From positions 1 to 64,000 of the forward strand of contig JBDIVL010000006.1 of the NCBI GenBank assembly GCA_039794405.1: 64,000 nucleotides of DNA, in the 5' to 3' direction. This document shows positions 62,838 through 64,000 of this stretch, one piece after another. Both the position numbers and the translations under genes were made by a program. The notes under the pieces are model-generated. The model worked only from the letters and a program-made list of their open reading frames with translations. It was not told the origin of the DNA and did no database searches. Position 1 is the first letter of the stretch. Each line of letters begins with the position of its first letter. The DNA comes from JBDIVL01 sp039794405 (GTDB taxonomy: Bacteria; Planctomycetota; Brocadiia; Brocadiales; Brocadiaceae).

Positions 62838-64000
62838 ATGGATAAAAAAGAAAGCGAATTTTTAAAAAGACTCATTGCTACATTCAAGATCGAGGCGAAA
62901 GACCATCTTGATGCCATGTCTTCTGCATTGATTGAATTAGAAAGGTTGCCATCTCCGGAAAGGCAAATGGAGATTATTGAAAATATATTCCGGGAGGCGC
63001 ACAGCCTGAAAGGGGCTGCCCGTGCTGTTAACATGACTGACATGGGGAATATCTGTCAACTCCTGGAGAGTGTTTTTGCCGCGTTGAAGCGCAAGGAAAT
63101 TGTTCTGTCCTCTGAACTGTTTATGGTGCTTTATCAGACAGTTGATGGACTTGCCGGCTTATCGTTTCAGGAAGAGCGAACTGTTCCGGATATGTCCTGG
63201 GTAGTTGGTGTTCTTCATGACCTGGAAAATATTTTGAAGGGTATCCTGCCAAAGCAGAAAGGGATAAAGGAAGAGGACGATATTTCTGCACGGCACCATG
63301 AGCCAGTTCGGCGCCAGGTAAAGGAGAATGTGGTGTCAAAAGCAGTTATCCGGATAACTCCGGGAGAGGAAGTACAGCAGCAGGAGCAGGAAGAATTGAG
63401 GAAAGAAAAAGAGGGAATGAGGGTAATGAGGCCGGAAACCACCCAGACATCCCTTGAAGGGCGGTCTTCACTGGTAGAAAAAACGGTAAGGATTTCTGCA
63501 TCAAGGCTTCATTCGATTATGCTCCAGGCAGAAGAGCTGATATCTGCAAAATTAATGGCGTCTCAGCGTGTAAAAGACTTTCGAGATATAAAAAGCATGC
63601 TTGATCAATGGAAGAATAAGGTCTCAGAGTTTCAATCTGATATAAAACAAATGCGAAATGAGTTAGTAAATTACGAAAAACAAAGTCAAAAATCAAGAGC
63701 CTATGATCTGCCATCACGATTTGATAGTCTCCTGGAATTTTTTCATCAGAATGAGACGTATAGAAAATCTCTGGAAGGCAGGTTGTTAATACTTTTAAAG
63801 TCAACCGAACAGGATCAACGGTCGCTTGGGGGAATGGTGGATAATCTCCATGCCGATACAAAAAGGCTGTTAATGCTTCCCTTTTCATCACTTTTAGAGG
63901 GTTTTCCAAGGGTTGTCCGGGAACTTTCAAGAGAACAGGGTAAGAATATAGAATTGACATTGAGAGGAGGAGATATTGAGATCGACCGCCGGATTCTGGA
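62838..64000 (+). CDS. cheA: CheA-type chemosensory histidine kinase (partial, runs off the right edge)
   Basis: The first 387 codons of an open frame starting at ATG 62838. The N-terminal HPt domain has the phosphorylation motif FREAHSLKGAARAV (His54). A charged linker (about 130-210) is followed by TVRISASRLHSIMLQAEEL, the start of the dimerisation (P3) region, and then an unusually long helical insert leading to LPFSSLLEGFPRVVRELSRE at the start of the kinase domain. In Wsp systems the kinase (WspE) ends in a receiver domain; whether that is so here lies beyond the window. Confidence 0.92.
   Translation, partial: MDKKESEFLKRLIATFKIEAKDHLDAMSSALIELERLPSPERQMEIIENIFREAHSLKGAARAVNMTDMGNICQLLESVFAALKRKEIVLSSELFMVLYQTVDGLAGLSFQEERTVPDMSWVVGVLHDLENILKGILPKQKGIKEEDDISARHHEPVRRQVKENVVSKAVIRITPGEEVQQQEQEELRKEKEGMRVMRPETTQTSLEGRSSLVEKTVRISASRLHSIMLQAEELISAKLMASQRVKDFRDIKSMLDQWKNKVSEFQSDIKQMRNELVNYEKQSQKSRAYDLPSRFDSLLEFFHQNETYRKSLEGRLLILLKSTEQDQRSLGGMVDNLHADTKRLLMLPFSSLLEGFPRVVRELSREQGKNIELTLRGGDIEIDRRIL

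Overview
The window (AT-rich, roughly 40% GC by eye) looks like chromosome from an anammox-type planctomycete (Brocadiales: the Brocadia, Jettenia and Kuenenia group). This is an inference. It rests on an octaheme hydroxylamine-oxidoreductase-like cytochrome c, a c-type heme chemoreceptor, very large PAS kinases, a HydBGDA-type hydrogenase and intergenic DNA crowded with palindromic repeats. No 16S gene or signature anammox operon is present to settle the genus.

Region 1 (0-12.9 kb, all minus strand) is a complete [NiFe]-hydrogenase locus. Read in the direction of transcription it runs hypA, hypB, hypF, hypC, hypD, hypE, a small secreted protein, hydB (Fe-S), a stand-alone cNMP-binding domain protein, hydG (FAD/NAD), hydD (small subunit), hydA (large subunit) and an endopeptidase. 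The order and cofactors fit a cytoplasmic group 3b NAD(P)-linked hydrogenase. Composite palindromic repeats sit at three junctions of the operon. The extreme left edge holds the start of a CcsA/ResC-like membrane protein.

Region 2 (12.9-21.2 kb) has a 1 kb repeat-rich spacer, two large sensor histidine kinases (one with an N-terminal MEDS domain, one of 1454 residues with a Cache domain and many PAS domains) and a selenocysteine tRNA. Region 3 (21.2-29.8 kb) carries housekeeping and isoprenoid genes: DUF502 protein, an IspH-UbiA fusion, glycosyltransferase, HemW-like radical SAM protein, EF-P, polyprenyl diphosphate synthase, a TPR lipoprotein and a periplasmic protein made of two Cys-rich modules. 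Region 4 (30.3-43.1 kb) holds the octaheme HAO-like protein next to a P-type Ca-ATPase whose C-terminal membrane domain is duplicated, then an alpha-carbonic anhydrase, an HPF-cold-shock fusion, a 975-residue toroid-glycosidase-like protein, a B12/radical SAM protein and a nonsense-interrupted GNAT gene.

Region 5 (44.5-64 kb, all plus strand) is sensory: an MCP with a bimodular helical sensor, a Cache-PAS-GAF-PAS-GGDEF-EAL protein, another Cache/PAS histidine kinase, tRNA-Arg and tRNA-His, and then cheW, cheR-TPR, cheW, three MCPs and the start of cheA. The cheW/cheR-TPR/cheW/cheA order resembles the Wsp type of alternative chemosensory system, which controls c-di-GMP rather than flagella. 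No receiver-domain protein, CheB or CheY lies in the window.

Across the window at least seven families of short palindromic repeats occupy the spacers. Two repeat-like sequences appear inside reading frames without breaking them, in hypF and cheR. I see no IS transposase, phage gene or CRISPR array.
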